A DNA stretch of 64,000 nucleotides from Neoaquamicrobium microcysteis (GCF_008180155.1 NZ_VSZS01000064.1:1-64000); one strand, 5' to 3'. Counted from the first letter of the stretch, positions 52,596 through 61,164 are shown. Notes: generated from the sequence alone by a model not told the origin. Made by a program: numbers and translations.

Positions 52596-53825
52596 ATGGC
52601 GGATGTCGATGTCGTGATCGTCGGCGCTGGCTCGGCGGGACTGGCGGCGGCGCGAACGCTCCAGCGGGCCGGCAAATCCTTCCGGCTGCTCGAGGCGATG
52701 GACAGGATCGGCGGGCGCGCCTTCACCACCAGCGAACATTTCGGCATCCCCTTCGACATCGGCTGCGCATGGCTTCACGCCGCCGACCGGAACCCGTATT
52801 TCGCGGAAGCGCAGGAGGCCGGGTGGACGCTGTTTCACCACGACATGGGGCTCGACCACCTCTATTTTCGTGGCCGCAGGGCAGACCCAGAAGAACTGGA
52901 AGCCGCGCGGGCGGCCGATGCCCGCATCCAGGCCAGCATCGAGGCGCATGACGGCCTGGACGACAGGCTGGCTTCGCTGCTGGGAAACTGCCACGCCCTG
53001 CGCGCGGCGGCGACCTTCTCCGGCCCGATGGATTTCGGCAAGGACGACGACGAGATTTCCATCGCCGACTTCAGCGCCGCAGCCGACCTAGACCCCAACT
53101 ACTTCACCAGGGAAGGTTTCGGCACGCTGGTGGCACGCTACGGCGCTGGCATACCGGTCGAGCTTTCGACGCCTGTGCGCAACATACGCTGGGGCGGCCC
53201 CGGGGTTGCGGTCGGCACAGATCGTGGAACGATCCGCGCCAGTGCGGTCATCGTCACGACATCGCCGGCAGTGCTGGCCTTCAACGAGATCGAGTTCCTG
53301 CCCCGCCTGCCGGATCGGCACATGGAAGCGATCTTCGACCTGCCGATGGGCATGCTCACCAAGATCCCCGTCGAGATCAGCGGCGGGCGCTTCGGGCTGA
53401 AGCCCTTCGACGACCTGCTGATCGAGGGTCACGCGCGACACGACCTGTTCTTCCTGTGCTTTCCCTTCGACATCGACCTGATGGTGGGTTTCGTCGGCGG
53501 CGATTTCGCCTGGGAGATGGAGGCGGCCGGCGAAGCCGCCGGCGTCGACTACGTCGTGGGGCAGCTCTGCGCCATCTTCGGCAACGACGCGCGCAAATAT
53601 GTCGGCCGCGCCGCAATGACCCGCTGGAGCGGCGAACGCTACATGCGCGGCGCCTACGCTGCCGCGAGGCCCGGCCGGGCCGGGGCGCGGCGAACGCTGG
53701 CAGCGCCGGTGGGAGAACGTATCTGGTTTGCCGGCGAACATCTGGCCGGACCGCTGATCCAGACCTGCGGCGGCGCGAGACTGTCGGGCGAAGAGGCCGC
53801 CAGGAAGGTGCTTGCCCAGCTCTGA
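52596..53825 (+). CDS. Flavin-containing amine oxidase family protein
   Basis: A 409-residue FAD-dependent oxidoreductase. The N-terminal dinucleotide fold is VVIVGAGSAGLAAARTLQRAG, then LLEAMDRIGGRAFT (the GG-R motif). The C-terminal FAD contact is RIWFAGEHLAGPLIQTCGGARLSGEEAA. The family oxidises amines or polyamines or desaturates carotenoid-like substrates; the substrate here is open. No signal peptide. Confidence 0.88.
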   Translation: MADVDVVIVGAGSAGLAAARTLQRAGKSFRLLEAMDRIGGRAFTTSEHFGIPFDIGCAWLHAADRNPYFAEAQEAGWTLFHHDMGLDHLYFRGRRADPEELEAARAADARIQASIEAHDGLDDRLASLLGNCHALRAAATFSGPMDFGKDDDEISIADFSAAADLDPNYFTREGFGTLVARYGAGIPVELSTPVRNIRWGGPGVAVGTDRGTIRASAVIVTTSPAVLAFNEIEFLPRLPDRHMEAIFDLPMGMLTKIPVEISGGRFGLKPFDDLLIEGHARHDLFFLCFPFDIDLMVGFVGGDFAWEMEAAGEAAGVDYVVGQLCAIFGNDARKYVGRAAMTRWSGERYMRGAYAAARPGRAGARRTLAAPVGERIWFAGEHLAGPLIQTCGGARLSGEEAARKVLAQL

Positions 53826-53884
53826 GCGCCGGCTTTTGCCCGCCTCCCGATATGAAGCGTGACCGCAATTCACTCCGCGCTAAA

Positions 53885-53909
53885 GGAACCTTGTCGTCCT
53901 CTTTCCGTT
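53885..53909 (+). promoter_or_regulatory. EcfG-type promoter, exact consensus
   Basis: GGAAC (53885-53889), 16 bases, CGTT (53906-53909) equals the alphaproteobacterial general-stress consensus GGAAC-N16/17-CGTT. It ends 39 bases before the start of the SH3 protein gene. Confidence 0.75.
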
Positions 53910-53948
53910 CTTGGCTCCTGAAGGGGTATCTGAAGGAGAGAAGAACAA

Positions 53949-54641
53949 ATGAAAACGAAGTTTCTCGTTTCTGCCGCAACCTGCGCGATGCTCGCGCTTA
54001 CCGGCACGGCCATGGCGCAGACTGCGGTCGTCGCCACCACGGACCTGAATATCCGCTCCGGTCCCGGGCCTGAATATCCCGTCATCGGCGCCATCGCAAT
54101 CGACGACCAGGCCATGCTGGGCGGCTGCATCGAAGGCAGCAAGTGGTGCCAGATCAGCTATGCAGGCGCCGAAGGCTGGGTCTATTCCGACTACCTGATC
54201 GCCGACAATGCCGGCGTTGAGGTTATCGTGACCGAGCGCCCGGCCGGGATGGATGTGCCGGTGGCGGTCTACGAAGGCCCGGCTGAAACCGCTCCCGTGG
54301 ATGGCGGCGCGGTTGGCGGCGTGACCGGTGGCGTGACCGGCGCGATTGCCGGCGCGATCATTGCCGGTCCGGTCGGCGCAGCTGTGGGCGGCATCGCCGG
54401 TGCAGCCGGCGGCGGCGTCACCGGTTCGATCATAGACCCCAATCCAGAGGTCCGCACCTATGTCCAGGAAAACCCGGTCGAACCGGTCTACCTGGAAGGT
54501 GAAGTGGTCGTCGGTGCCAGCCTGCCGGAGACCGTCGAGGTTCGCGAGATTCCCGACTACGAATACCGCTACGTTTACGTGAACGGCCAGCCGGTGCTCG
54601 TCGAGCCGGGCACGAACCGCATCGTGTACATCGTCCGCTAG
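53949..54641 (+). CDS. Exported SH3-domain protein, DUF1236-like
   Basis: A 230-residue exported protein. Signal peptide to residue 23 (AMAQ). Residues 26-85 form a bacterial SH3 domain (TDLNIRSGPGPEYPVIGAI, then WCQISYAGAEGWVYSDYL), often a cell-wall binder. A glycine-rich hydrophobic stretch (about 118-160, glycine-zipper-like GAIAGAIIAGPVGAAVGGIAG) follows, and the C-terminus (PDYEYRYVYVNGQPVLVEPGTNRIVYIVR) is DUF1236-like. An EcfG promoter in front suggests general-stress expression, as for many rhizobial DUF1236 proteins. Confidence 0.85.
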   Translation: MKTKFLVSAATCAMLALTGTAMAQTAVVATTDLNIRSGPGPEYPVIGAIAIDDQAMLGGCIEGSKWCQISYAGAEGWVYSDYLIADNAGVEVIVTERPAGMDVPVAVYEGPAETAPVDGGAVGGVTGGVTGAIAGAIIAGPVGAAVGGIAGAAGGGVTGSIIDPNPEVRTYVQENPVEPVYLEGEVVVGASLPETVEVREIPDYEYRYVYVNGQPVLVEPGTNRIVYIVR

Positions 54642-54666
54642 TTCCCTCAGTCTGTCGGACGATGTC

Positions 54667-54702
54667 GAGGCCGCCTGTCCTCCGCGACAGGCGGCCTCTT
54701 CT
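54667..54702 (+). terminator. Terminator after SH3 protein gene
   Basis: Perfect 13-bp stem GAGGCCGCCTGTC with a 6-base loop, followed by TTCT. Confidence 0.85.
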
Positions 54703-54720
54703 GTTGGGACGGCATTTGCC

Positions 54721-54749
54721 TTGACTCTGCCGCGCTTTTCCTGTCTAGA
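54721..54749 (+). promoter_or_regulatory. Predicted promoter upstream of ffh
   Basis: TTGACT, 17 bases, TCTAGA: a good housekeeping promoter. It directs transcription into the leader RNA and, past its terminator, ffh. Confidence 0.55.
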
Positions 54750-54755
54750 GCGCCT

Positions 54756-54868
54756 GAATTCAGCGACGAGTGACAACTCCGAGCCGCCGACCGGGGCGAT
54801 CTTCCTGCGAGAAGATAACGATCCCGGAGGTCAACACCCGGCAGCGCGATGCGCCCCCGGGTGCTTTT
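54756..54868 (+). ncRNA. Terminated leader or small RNA upstream of ffh
   Basis: The only gap above 300 bases (54642-54946) holds, besides the SH3 terminator, a promoter and about 110 transcribed bases without a reading frame, ending in a hairpin at 54835-54863 (CACCCGG/CCGGGTG with an inner GCGC/GCGC) and TTTT. This looks like a leader with a transcription attenuator for ffh, or a free small RNA. The SRP RNA loop motif (GGAAG with AGCAGCC) is not present, so it is not 4.5S RNA. No known family could be assigned. Confidence 0.5.
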
Positions 54869-54946
54869 CGGCTTTGAGGTTTGGCATACCGCCGCTGGGG
54901 CATTACCTCTCTGGCGAACGAAATCGACAGGGAACGGGAAAAGCGG

Positions 54947-56518
54947 ATGTTTGAGAGCCTACAGGAACGACTTGGTTCGATATTGAACGGCCTGACCGGC
55001 CGTGGCGCGCTGTCGGAAGCCGATGTGTCCGCCGCGCTGCGCGAGGTTCGCCGTGCGTTGATCGAGGCCGACGTTGCGCTAGAAGTCGTCCGCTCCTTCG
55101 TCGACAAGGTGCGCGAGAAGGCCGTCGGCGCCGAGGTACTCAAGTCGATCAAGCCCGGCCAGATGGTCGTCAAGATCGTCCATGACGAGCTGGTCGAGAT
55201 GCTCGGCTCCGAAGGCCAGACCATCGACCTCAACGCGCCTGCGCCCGTCGTCATCATGATGGTCGGACTGCAGGGTTCCGGCAAGACGACCACCACCGGC
55301 AAGATCGCAAAGCGGCTGACCGAGCGGCAGGGCAAGAAGGTCCTGATGGCCTCGCTCGACACGCGCCGGCCCGCCGCTCAGGAACAGCTTCGCCAGATCG
55401 GCGAGCAGACCGGCGTCGCCACCCTGCCGATCATTGCCGGCCAGTCGCCGGTGGACATCGCAAAGCGCGCCGTGCAGGCAGGCAAGCTCGGCGGGCACGA
55501 CGTCGTCATCCTCGACACCGCTGGCCGCACCCATATAGACGAGCCGCTGATGGTCGAGATGGCCGAGATCAAGCGGTCCTCGACCCCGCACGAAATCCTG
55601 CTCGTCGCCGACTCGCTCACCGGTCAGGACGCCGTCAACCTCGCCCGCAACTTCGACGAGCGCGTCGGCGTCACCGGCCTCGTGCTCACCCGCATGGATG
55701 GCGACGGTCGCGGCGGTGCTGCTCTTTCCATGCGTGCCGTCACCGGCAAGCCGGTAAAGCTCATCGGCGTCGGCGAGAAGATGGACGCGCTCGAGGAGTT
55801 CCATCCCAAGCGCATCGCAGACCGCATCCTCGGCATGGGCGACATCGTCTCCCTTGTCGAGAAGGCTGCCGAAACCATCGACGCGGAAAAAGCCGCGGCG
55901 ATGGCCAAGAAGATGCAGTCGGGCAAGTTCGACCTGAACGATCTCGCCGACCAGCTTGGCCAGATGCAGAAGATGGGCGGAATGGGCGGCATCATGGGCA
56001 TGATGCCCGGCATGGGCAAGATGAAGGACCAGATGTCTGCAGCCGGCCTCGACGACAGGATGTTCGGTCGCCAGATCGCCATCATCCAGTCGATGACCAA
56101 GGCCGAGCGCGCCAACCCCGATCTGCTCAAGCATTCGCGCAAGAAGCGCATCGCGGCGGGCTCGGGCACCGACGCCGCCCAGATCAACAAGCTTCTGAAG
56201 ATGCACCGCCAGATGGCCGACATGATGAAGGCCATGGGCGGCAAGGGCAAGGGCGGCGGCATGATGCGCGGCCTCATGGGCGGCATGGCGTCGAAGATGG
56301 GGCTTGGCGGCATGATGCCCGGCATGGGTGGCATGCCCGACCTGTCGAAGATGGACCCCAAGCAGTTGGAGGCGCTGCAGAGGCAGGCCGAGGCAGCGGG
56401 CCTCGGTGGCGGGCTGCCAAAGGGCCTGCCGGGCGGTTTTCCCGGCCTGCCGGGTGGAGGGCTTCCGGGACTTCCCGGCGGCATGAAGCTTCCGGGCCTG
56501 CCCGGCAAGAAGAAGTGA
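54947..56518 (+). CDS. ffh: Signal recognition particle protein Ffh
   Basis: A 523-residue SRP54-type GTPase that binds signal sequences and SRP RNA and targets nascent membrane proteins to FtsY. The NG domain has GLQGSGKTTTTGK (G1, 107-119), DTAGRTHIDE (G3) and TRMDGDGRGG. The M domain is rich in Met (GMGGIMGMMPGMGKMKDQM). The C-terminal 45 residues extend into a Gly/Pro/Leu repeat (LPGG, LPGLPGG). ATG 54947 follows GGGAACGGG. First gene of ffh-chorismate mutase-rpsP. Confidence 0.96.
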   Translation: MFESLQERLGSILNGLTGRGALSEADVSAALREVRRALIEADVALEVVRSFVDKVREKAVGAEVLKSIKPGQMVVKIVHDELVEMLGSEGQTIDLNAPAPVVIMMVGLQGSGKTTTTGKIAKRLTERQGKKVLMASLDTRRPAAQEQLRQIGEQTGVATLPIIAGQSPVDIAKRAVQAGKLGGHDVVILDTAGRTHIDEPLMVEMAEIKRSSTPHEILLVADSLTGQDAVNLARNFDERVGVTGLVLTRMDGDGRGGAALSMRAVTGKPVKLIGVGEKMDALEEFHPKRIADRILGMGDIVSLVEKAAETIDAEKAAAMAKKMQSGKFDLNDLADQLGQMQKMGGMGGIMGMMPGMGKMKDQMSAAGLDDRMFGRQIAIIQSMTKAERANPDLLKHSRKKRIAAGSGTDAAQINKLLKMHRQMADMMKAMGGKGKGGGMMRGLMGGMASKMGLGGMMPGMGGMPDLSKMDPKQLEALQRQAEAAGLGGGLPKGLPGGFPGLPGGGLPGLPGGMKLPGLPGKKK

Positions 56519-56525
56519 GGGGGAG

Positions 56526-56846
56526 ATGAACGAAGCGACACCCATGGACGCCGCGCGCGCCCAGCTCGCCGAATACCGGGCCTCCATCGACAATATCGAC
56601 GCGGCCCTCATCCACATGCTTGCCGAGCGCTTCCGCTGCACCAAGGCGGTAGGCGTGCTGAAGGCGAAGCATGATTTGCCGCCGGCAGACCCGGCGCGCG
56701 AGGGCCAGCAGATCGCGCGGCTTCGCCAGCTCGCGCAGGACGCTCACCTCGACCCAGATTTTGCGGAGAAGTTCCTGAACTTCATTATCCGCGAGGTCAT
56801 TCGCCACCACGAGGCGATCGCCTCCGGCAACCAGACAAATCCCTGA
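56526..56846 (+). CDS. Chorismate mutase (AroQ type)
   Basis: A 106-residue all-helical chorismate mutase that converts chorismate to prephenate for Phe and Tyr. Active-site residues are suggested by [19 protein letters not shown] and [26 protein letters not shown]. It lies 7 bases after ffh and 52 before rpsP, a link seen in many Hyphomicrobiales. Confidence 0.92.
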   Translation: MNEATPMDAARAQLAEYRASIDNIDAALIHMLAERFRCTKAVGVLKAKHDLPPADPAREGQQIARLRQLAQDAHLDPDFAEKFLNFIIREVIRHHEAIASGNQTNP

Positions 56847-56898
56847 ACACCAAGATCAACGAACCAAGGCCCAGGCCCAGAAATCCAGGAGAAATGAA

Positions 56899-57327
56899 AT
56901 GGCACTGAAAATCCGTCTCGCCCGCGCGGGCTCCAAGAAGCGCCCCTACTACCACGTCGTGATCGCCGACGTCCGTTCGCCCCGCGACGGCCGCTTCATC
57001 GAGCAGGTCGGCTCGTGGAACCCGATGCTGCCCAAGGACGGCGACCGCGTGAAGCTCGACGAAGACCGCATCAAGCACTGGCTGTCGAACGGCGCGCTGC
57101 CGACCGACCGCGTCGCCCGCTTCCTGTCGGAAGCCGGCCTCGTGACGCGCGACGCCCGCTCGAACCCGACCAAGGGCGTTCCGGGCAAGAAGGCGCAGGA
57201 GCGCGTCGCCGCTGCCAAGCAGGCCGAGGAAGACGCAGCCGCCAAGAAGGCCGCAGCCGAAGCCGCTGCCGCCGAGGCAGCAGCCGCGCCGGCAGAGGAA
57301 GCCGCTTCGGAAGAAGCTGCATCCTGA
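56899..57327 (+). CDS. rpsP: 30S ribosomal protein S16
   Basis: A 142-residue S16. The conserved core [42 protein letters not shown] spans the first 80 residues; the last 60 are an Ala/Glu/Lys-rich tail ([18 protein letters not shown]), common in alphaproteobacteria. A terminator follows at once, so the rimM-trmD-rplS genes that often come next are not here. Confidence 0.97.
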   Translation: MALKIRLARAGSKKRPYYHVVIADVRSPRDGRFIEQVGSWNPMLPKDGDRVKLDEDRIKHWLSNGALPTDRVARFLSEAGLVTRDARSNPTKGVPGKKAQERVAAAKQAEEDAAAKKAAAEAAAAEAAAAPAEEAASEEAAS

Positions 57328-57352
57328 TTTCTTCCTGCACATCGCAGATACG

Positions 57353-57383
57353 AAAATGGCGGGCCTGAGCCCGCCATTTTTTT
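57353..57383 (+). terminator. Bidirectional terminator after rpsP
   Basis: 12-bp perfect stem AAAATGGCGGGC with loop CTGA, followed by a total of seven T residues. Ends the ffh operon and can also stop the convergent GST transcript. Confidence 0.9.
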
Positions 57384-57399
57384 GGTACCCGGACGCCTT

Positions 57400-58107
57400 T
57401 CAGCTGGTGCCGAAGCGGTCGATCACATCGGTAAGCGGCACATGACCCCTGCACGCGCCGTTGCCCGGCTGCATCTCGCCGCTCTCCAGCGCCATCGCAT
57501 AGGCGACGGCGGGTTCGGCTTCGATGCGCTTTCTCAAAGCTGCGAGCTTCGGCCAGCGGGACGTGTCCGCCACCTGGTGAAAATCAAGCCAGCGCGCGAC
57601 GCCGATCAGAACGCCGTCGGCCAGAGTGGGATGGTCCGCGACCAGAAATCGCCCGTCGCCGATCATTTCTTCCAGTCGGTCATGGCGCTCGATGACGCCG
57701 TCTGCTCCCCATTCCTTCAAAACCGCCTGAACAGGCGGGTTTGGCGGCTCCATCTCCATTGCGGCCCATAAGGGGCCGAATGCTCCCGTGAAGCCGGTGT
57801 TGATGAACGCCATCAGCTGGTGCGCCCGCTCTGCCTCGCGCGACAGCGGATCGAAGCTGATGCGGCGACCCGTATCCCTCGCCTCCAGCCAGGCGGCGAT
57901 CGCCATGGTTTCCGTGAGAACGCCGCCCTGTTCGGTGATGAGGGCCGGCGTTTCCACACGCGGGTTGATTCGCCTGTAGGAGGGCTCTCTCATCTCGCCG
58001 AGCATGTCGACGCGACACAGGCTGTAGGGCTTGCCCAGCCATTCCAGCGAGGCGACGAGCCCCATGGAGCTTCCGGCCGGGAAGCCATATATAAGGATCG
58101 GTTCCAT
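57400..58107 (-). CDS. Glutathione S-transferase family protein
   Basis: A 235-residue GST-fold protein. The thioredoxin-like N-domain begins ILIYGFPAGSSMGLVASLEWLGKPYSL (Ser as the likely activating residue) and contains ETPALITEQGGVLTETMAIAAWL with the cis-Pro and the glutathione-contact TET. The C-domain has LVADHPTLADGVLIGVARWLDF. Divergent from an HxlR regulator, its probable controller; a palindrome lies just before its ribosome site. Confidence 0.88.
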   Translation of the reverse strand: MEPILIYGFPAGSSMGLVASLEWLGKPYSLCRVDMLGEMREPSYRRINPRVETPALITEQGGVLTETMAIAAWLEARDTGRRISFDPLSREAERAHQLMAFINTGFTGAFGPLWAAMEMEPPNPPVQAVLKEWGADGVIERHDRLEEMIGDGRFLVADHPTLADGVLIGVARWLDFHQVADTSRWPKLAALRKRIEAEPAVAYAMALESGEMQPGNGACRGHVPLTDVIDRFGTS

Positions 58108-58120
58108 ATTTGTTGTTCTC

Positions 58121-58140
58121 CGTGATTTCTTGAGATCACG
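58121..58140. promoter_or_regulatory. Candidate HxlR operator
   Basis: CGTGAT-N8-ATCACG, an inverted repeat with 6-base arms, 14 bases upstream of the GST start and within the GST-HxlR intergenic region. Position suits repression of the GST gene. Confidence 0.4.
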
Positions 58141-58216
58141 CTGCGCAGCGGAGCCGGACCATATCGGGCGGCCGCGCCAAGTAAATTACGCACCTTTTTG
58201 TAACCACGAGCTGCTC

Positions 58217-58573
58217 ATGAAAGACCTCGTCTCCCGCTGCCCGATCGAAGAAGTCATGCAGGTGCTGAGCGGCCGCTGGCCGGCGCTGCTGATTTACTAC
58301 CTGCATGAGGGGACCAAGCGGTTTACCGACCTTCGTCGCGACAATCCGACGATCTCGCACAAGATGCTCGCGTTCGAGCTTCGCAAGCTCGAAGACGCCG
58401 GTATTGTCCGCCGCACCGAATTTGGCGGCTATCCGCTGCGGGTCGAATACGACCTGACCCCTGCCGGAGAACGCCTGGTGCCGCTCATCGACGCGCTGGG
58501 GGACTGGTGGGAGGCGCAAGAGCCGGGCTTCACGGATACGCCGCCAACGGTGGCCGCTTCAGCCGAGGTCTAG
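58217..58573 (+). CDS. HxlR family transcriptional regulator
   Basis: A 118-residue winged-helix regulator of the HxlR group. The family pattern is CPIEEVMQVLSGRWPALLIYYLHEGTKRFTDLRRDNPTISHKMLAFELRKLEDAGIVRRTEF with a Cys near the N-terminus (residue 8) that in related proteins senses electrophiles. Divergent from the GST gene. ATG 58217 gives the normal length. Confidence 0.9.
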   Translation: MKDLVSRCPIEEVMQVLSGRWPALLIYYLHEGTKRFTDLRRDNPTISHKMLAFELRKLEDAGIVRRTEFGGYPLRVEYDLTPAGERLVPLIDALGDWWEAQEPGFTDTPPTVAASAEV

Positions 58574-58598
58574 CCAGCAGCGTAACAGCAGAAACACA

Positions 58599-58622
58599 AA
58601 AGCCGCGACGACGCGCGGCTTT
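58599..58622 (-). terminator. Terminator shared by tRNA-Gly and hxlR
   Basis: AAAGCCGCG/CGCGGCTTT stem of 9 bp with a 6-base loop, 19 bases downstream of the tRNA end on the minus strand; AAAA flanks the distal side. Confidence 0.65.
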
Positions 58623-58640
58623 GTGATCGGTTGGGAAAAC

Positions 58641-58715
58641 TGGAGCGGGCGAAGGGATTCGAACCCTCGACCCCAACCTTGGCAAGGTTGTGCTCTACCC
58701 CTGAGCTACACCCGC
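58641..58715 (-). tRNA. tRNA-Gly, anticodon GCC
   Basis: A 75-nt tRNA on the minus strand: acceptor GCGGGTG/CGCCCGC, D arm GCTC/GAGC, anticodon stem CAACC/GGTTG with loop TTGCCAA (anticodon GCC), T arm GAGGG-TTCGAAT-CCCTT, discriminator T and encoded CCA. Confidence 0.95.
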
Positions 58716-58908
58716 TCGCGCGGCTCTCGCCGCAAGCCGCGCCTATATGGCCGAACTCGACCGGGAATGCAACAGGCAAAGACATGAATTTCTTGGCCTC
58801 TCGCGGCGCGGCTTGAGGCCATGTCTGGCGACGCCACCAACCGGGCTGGACGCGCGGCGCGCGCTTCGGCTAAGCACGATCTTCCATGCCTTCGACGGAG
58901 CTGACGCA

Positions 58909-59406
58909 ATGCCCAAGACGCCCGACCAGCTTTTCGCCTTTCTGGACGGCCTGGGCATCGCGGTGAAGACGGTCACCCATCCGCCGCTCTTCACCGTGGC
59001 CGATTCGCAGGCCCTACGCGGCGAGATCGCCGGCGGTCACACCAAAAACCTGTTCCTGAAGGACAAGAAGGACAACTATTTCCTGCTCACGGTAGAGGAG
59101 AATGCGGAGGTGGACCTGAAGCAGATCCACCATGTCATCGGCGCGGCGAGCCGCGTCTCTTTCGGCAAGCCCGACAGGCTGCTCGAACTTCTGGGCGTCA
59201 CGCCGGGAGCCGTCACCGCCTTCGGCATCGTCAACGACACAGCCGGCGCTGTGAAGATCATCTTCGACGAGGCGCTGATGCGCCACGACATCGTCAATGC
59301 CCACCCGCTGACCAACGATGCCACGACGTCGATAGCGCGCGAAGACCTGCTTCGCTTCGTGGAGGCGACCGGCCACCAGCCGCTCGTCTTGAAACTCTCG
59401 GCCTAG
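58909..59406 (+). CDS. YbaK/ProX family aminoacyl-tRNA deacylase
   Basis: A 165-residue editing-domain protein that hydrolyses mischarged tRNAs (Ala-tRNA-Pro or Cys-tRNA-Pro in studied relatives). Motifs: HPPLFTVADSQALRGEIAGGHTKNLFLKDKKDNYFLL with the conserved Lys, and VTPGAVTAFGIVND. The ProX branch is likely. ATG 58909 has GACGGAG upstream. Confidence 0.9.
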   Translation: MPKTPDQLFAFLDGLGIAVKTVTHPPLFTVADSQALRGEIAGGHTKNLFLKDKKDNYFLLTVEENAEVDLKQIHHVIGAASRVSFGKPDRLLELLGVTPGAVTAFGIVNDTAGAVKIIFDEALMRHDIVNAHPLTNDATTSIAREDLLRFVEATGHQPLVLKLSA

Positions 59407-59492
59407 ACGCCACATTTCATTGCGCGTCTACTCGACCTGCCGCGCCGCTGGTATTAGAGCGTGCGAAAGTCTCGGCGAAACAAGGAACGGTT

Positions 59493-60449
59493 ATGAGCGT
59501 TCAGGACAACCCCTATGGCGGCTATGCCGTCCAGTACGGCGACAACGGTGCGCCGGCCGAACCCGCGCAGGACGCCGCGGGAGCGGTGAAGGACACGACC
59601 ACGGCCGGCTTTGCCGCGGACGTGATACAGGAATCGCGGAACCAGCCGGTTCTTGTCGATTTCTGGGCGCCTTGGTGCGGCCCGTGCAAGCAGCTTGCGC
59701 CGGCGCTTGAAAAGGCGGTGCGTGAATCGCGTGGCCGGGTGAAGCTGGTCAAGATGAACATCGACGAGCATCCGGCCATTGCCGGCCAGCTCGGCATCCA
59801 GTCCATTCCCGCGGTCATTGCTTTCCGCGACGGCCAGCCGGTCGACGGCTTCATGGGCGCGATACCCGAAAGCAAGATCGTCGAGTTCATCGACAAGGTG
59901 GCGGGTGCGGGCGGCGCCGGGCAGGCGACTGCCGACGCTCTCGCCGCCGCCCAGGAAGTGCGCGCGGAAGGCGACCTGCAGGGCGCGGCGCAGATCTATG
60001 CCGCGATCCTCCAGCAGGAGCCGGAAAACCTCGATGCTCTGGGCGGTCTGGCGGAAGTGCTGTTCGACGCCGGTAGCGCGGACAATGCCCGCGAAGTTCT
60101 TGCCCGCGCGCCCGAAACCGCCAGCGATGCGCCGCAACTTGCCGGCATCCGCGCCAAGCTGGCGCTGGCCGAGCAGGTGGCCGAGCTGGGCGACCCTGCG
60201 GCGCTGGAGCGCCGTCTGGCCGAAAACCCGAAGGACCATCAGGCGCGTTTCGACCTCGCTCTGATCGCTAACGCGCTCGGCGAGCGCGATCAGGCGGCCG
60301 ACCATCTGCTGGCGATCATGAAGGCCGACCGCACCTGGAAGGACGACGGCGCGCGGCTCCAGCTTCTGAAGTTCTTCGAGGCTTGGGGCATGGCTGACGA
60401 AGCGACGCTTGCGGCCCGGCGCAAGCTTTCGTCGCTTCTGTTCTCGTAA
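59493..60449 (+). CDS. Thioredoxin-TPR protein (CnoX/YbbN-like)
   Basis: A 318-residue protein with an N-terminal thioredoxin domain (about 35-145) and a TPR-like helical C-terminus. The active site is FWAPWCGPCKQ with both Cys (62, 65) present; E. coli YbbN has lost one, so this one can be redox-active. Relatives (CnoX) guard proteins against hypochlorous acid damage and hand them to GroEL. A 39-residue disordered leader precedes the domain. Confidence 0.88.
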   Translation: MSVQDNPYGGYAVQYGDNGAPAEPAQDAAGAVKDTTTAGFAADVIQESRNQPVLVDFWAPWCGPCKQLAPALEKAVRESRGRVKLVKMNIDEHPAIAGQLGIQSIPAVIAFRDGQPVDGFMGAIPESKIVEFIDKVAGAGGAGQATADALAAAQEVRAEGDLQGAAQIYAAILQQEPENLDALGGLAEVLFDAGSADNAREVLARAPETASDAPQLAGIRAKLALAEQVAELGDPAALERRLAENPKDHQARFDLALIANALGERDQAADHLLAIMKADRTWKDDGARLQLLKFFEAWGMADEATLAARRKLSSLLFS

Positions 60450-60489
60450 GCGCAGGCGAGGTAACGCCGGCAGCGGCAGATAGGAGACG

Positions 60490-61164
60490 ATGGTGCAGGC
60501 GGGAAACGCGCGCTACCGAACGGCGAAGGACATTCCCGACACGGTCCCGGTGTTTCCGCTGACCGGCGCGCTGCTCTTGCCGGGTGGCCGCATGCCGCTC
60601 AACATATTCGAGCCGCGCTATCTGGAGATGATCGACCATGCGCTGGCCCATCAGCGCCTCATCGGCATGATCCAGCCGCGTCTTGACGGGGCGCTGCGCA
60701 GCGATGGCGAGCCGGAACTGTGCGAGGTCGGCTGCCTTGGGCGCCTCACCTCCTTTGCCGAGACCGGCGACGGACGTTACCTCATATCGCTTCAGGGCGT
60801 GTGCCGTTTCCGGATTGCCTCCGAGATGCACACAAGGGCCCCTTTCCGCCAGAGCCGCATCGCCGCCTTCATCGCCGACCTCGACGCCGAGGCGGGCGCG
60901 GGCGAGGTCGACCGCCCAGCCCTGCTCAAGGCTTTCCGTGCCTATCTGAAGGCCAACGACCTCGACGCGGACTGGGAAAGCGTCAGCCGCGCCGAGAACG
61001 CGATGCTGGTCAACGCGCTGTCGATGATGGCGCCCTATGGCCCGGCCGAAAAGCAGGCGCTCCTTGAAGCGCCGGACCTGAAGACCAGGGCCGAGACGCT
61101 GATCGCCATCACCGAGATCGCGCTGGCGCGCGACGACGAGGATTTCGGCTCCAGCCTGCAATAG
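60490..61164 (+). CDS. LON substrate-binding domain protein
   Basis: A 224-residue protein made of the N-terminal (LAN) domain of Lon protease alone, without ATPase or protease parts: VPVFPLTGALLLPGGRMPLNIFEPRYLEMIDHALAHQRLIGMIQP and VCRFRIASE. Function unknown, perhaps protein or ligand binding. Located 40 bases after the thioredoxin gene, and often found beside Trm112 genes in this order. Confidence 0.92.
   Translation: MVQAGNARYRTAKDIPDTVPVFPLTGALLLPGGRMPLNIFEPRYLEMIDHALAHQRLIGMIQPRLDGALRSDGEPELCEVGCLGRLTSFAETGDGRYLISLQGVCRFRIASEMHTRAPFRQSRIAAFIADLDAEAGAGEVDRPALLKAFRAYLKANDLDADWESVSRAENAMLVNALSMMAPYGPAEKQALLEAPDLKTRAETLIAITEIALARDDEDFGSSLQ

Noticed and set aside
54756-54868. SRP (4.5S) RNA next to ffh
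   Set aside because: The conserved domain IV loop with GGAAG and AGCAGCC is absent, so the transcript is described only as an unassigned leader or small RNA.
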